Both the position numbers and the translations under genes were made by a program. From the IMG/VR virus record IMGVR_UViG_3300021371_000113, positions 1-21,976 of that record: DNA of 21,976 nucleotides; one strand, given 5' to 3'. The notes beneath the pieces were generated by a model. The model was not told where the DNA came from, did not search any database, and saw only the letters and a list, made by a program, of their open reading frames with translations. This document shows positions 21,745-21,976 of the stretch, one piece after another. The first letter of the stretch is position 1, and every line of letters begins with the position of its first letter. Source of the stretch: a virus.

Positions 21745-21976
21745 TAGTCTTCACTACTTTCTGCTTTTGCAGCCTTGCTCAATGCTGAAAGAGGATCAGC
21801 AATGGGAGCAGGTTCAGGAGCTGGCTCGGGGGCTGGCTCCTCTTTTAGATCGTGAAGTTCGCTCCACGCATCTGGATAATCATTTTTCATGATAGAGATA
21901 AATCTAGACCAGTTTCCAAAGTAGTTATCAACTTGACCTATTCTTAAAGGTACATCAGACTCTTTACTATATTCGT
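21744..21976 (-). CDS. C-terminal end of upstream head gene (possibly portal)
   Basis: A partial open frame entering from the window's end and stopping at TAA 21744-21746, one base overlapping the protease-capsid ATG. About 77 residues are visible: ESDVPLRIGQVDNYFGNW, then IMKNDYPDAWSELHDLKEE, a proline-rich run of EPAP repeats, and an Ala/Lys/Ser-rich tail ending KAESSED. The first part is a compact helical segment and the end is a flexible acidic tail. In HK97-like gene order the gene before the protease is the portal, so a portal C-terminus is the best positional guess, but the visible sequence carries no portal motif and a small separate protein is possible. Confidence 0.8.
   Translation of the reverse strand, partial: EYSKESDVPLRIGQVDNYFGNWSRFISIMKNDYPDAWSELHDLKEEPAPEPAPEPAPIADPLSALSKAAKAESSED

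Overview
This window is almost wholly the late structural region of a tailed double-stranded DNA phage (or prophage), with every gene on the minus strand. Read in transcription order (high to low coordinates) it runs: end of an upstream gene by the head module (possibly portal), an HK97-type prohead protease fused to the major capsid protein, a gp6-like head-tail connector, a 429-residue neck protein, tail terminator, major tail tube protein, a second tube-like protein, two overlapping tail assembly chaperone frames, a 1348-residue tape measure protein, a Dit/gpM-like distal tail protein, a 1959-residue J-like tail tip protein, and a fibre module of four genes, the last running off the window at base 1. 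There is no sheath or contractile baseplate gene, so a siphovirus-like virion with a long non-contractile tail is the best reading. The AT-rich composition, near-consensus sigma-70 promoters and the type of fibre and tail-tip domains suggest a bacterial, probably Gram-negative and perhaps marine, host. This is inference: nothing in the window names the host or the lifestyle.

Layout. Head module 19756-21976; neck and tail-tube module 16013-19695; tail assembly and tip 3529-15868; fibre module 1-3448. Genes are packed tightly. Many junctions are one-base stop/start overlaps (TAATG or TAGTG), pointing to translational coupling. Only five gaps exceed 35 bp. Two rho-independent terminators (after the capsid gene and after the major tail tube gene) and two strong sigma-70 promoters (before the second tube-like protein and before the fibre module) divide the region into transcription blocks. 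No stretch over 300 bases lacks a gene, and no plus-strand gene, RNA gene, mobile element or CRISPR array is supported.

Most interesting points. (1) The two promoters share more than the -35/-10 hexamers: an identical 16-base block ending in the -35, a second TTGACC 21-22 bases upstream, a 17-base spacer, and TCCCCT at identical spacer positions. That looks like a phage promoter class or a shared operator. (2) Protease, scaffold-like coiled coil and capsid are one 662-residue reading frame. It has an internal Shine-Dalgarno and ATG at the domain boundary, so one gene probably makes both a fusion and a free capsid precursor. (3) There are two tail-tube-like proteins. (4) The chaperone frames overlap in a +1/-2 relation rather than the common -1. 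(5) Tail tip and fibres carry in-frame tandem domain repeats. None of this is a plainly new enzymatic system.
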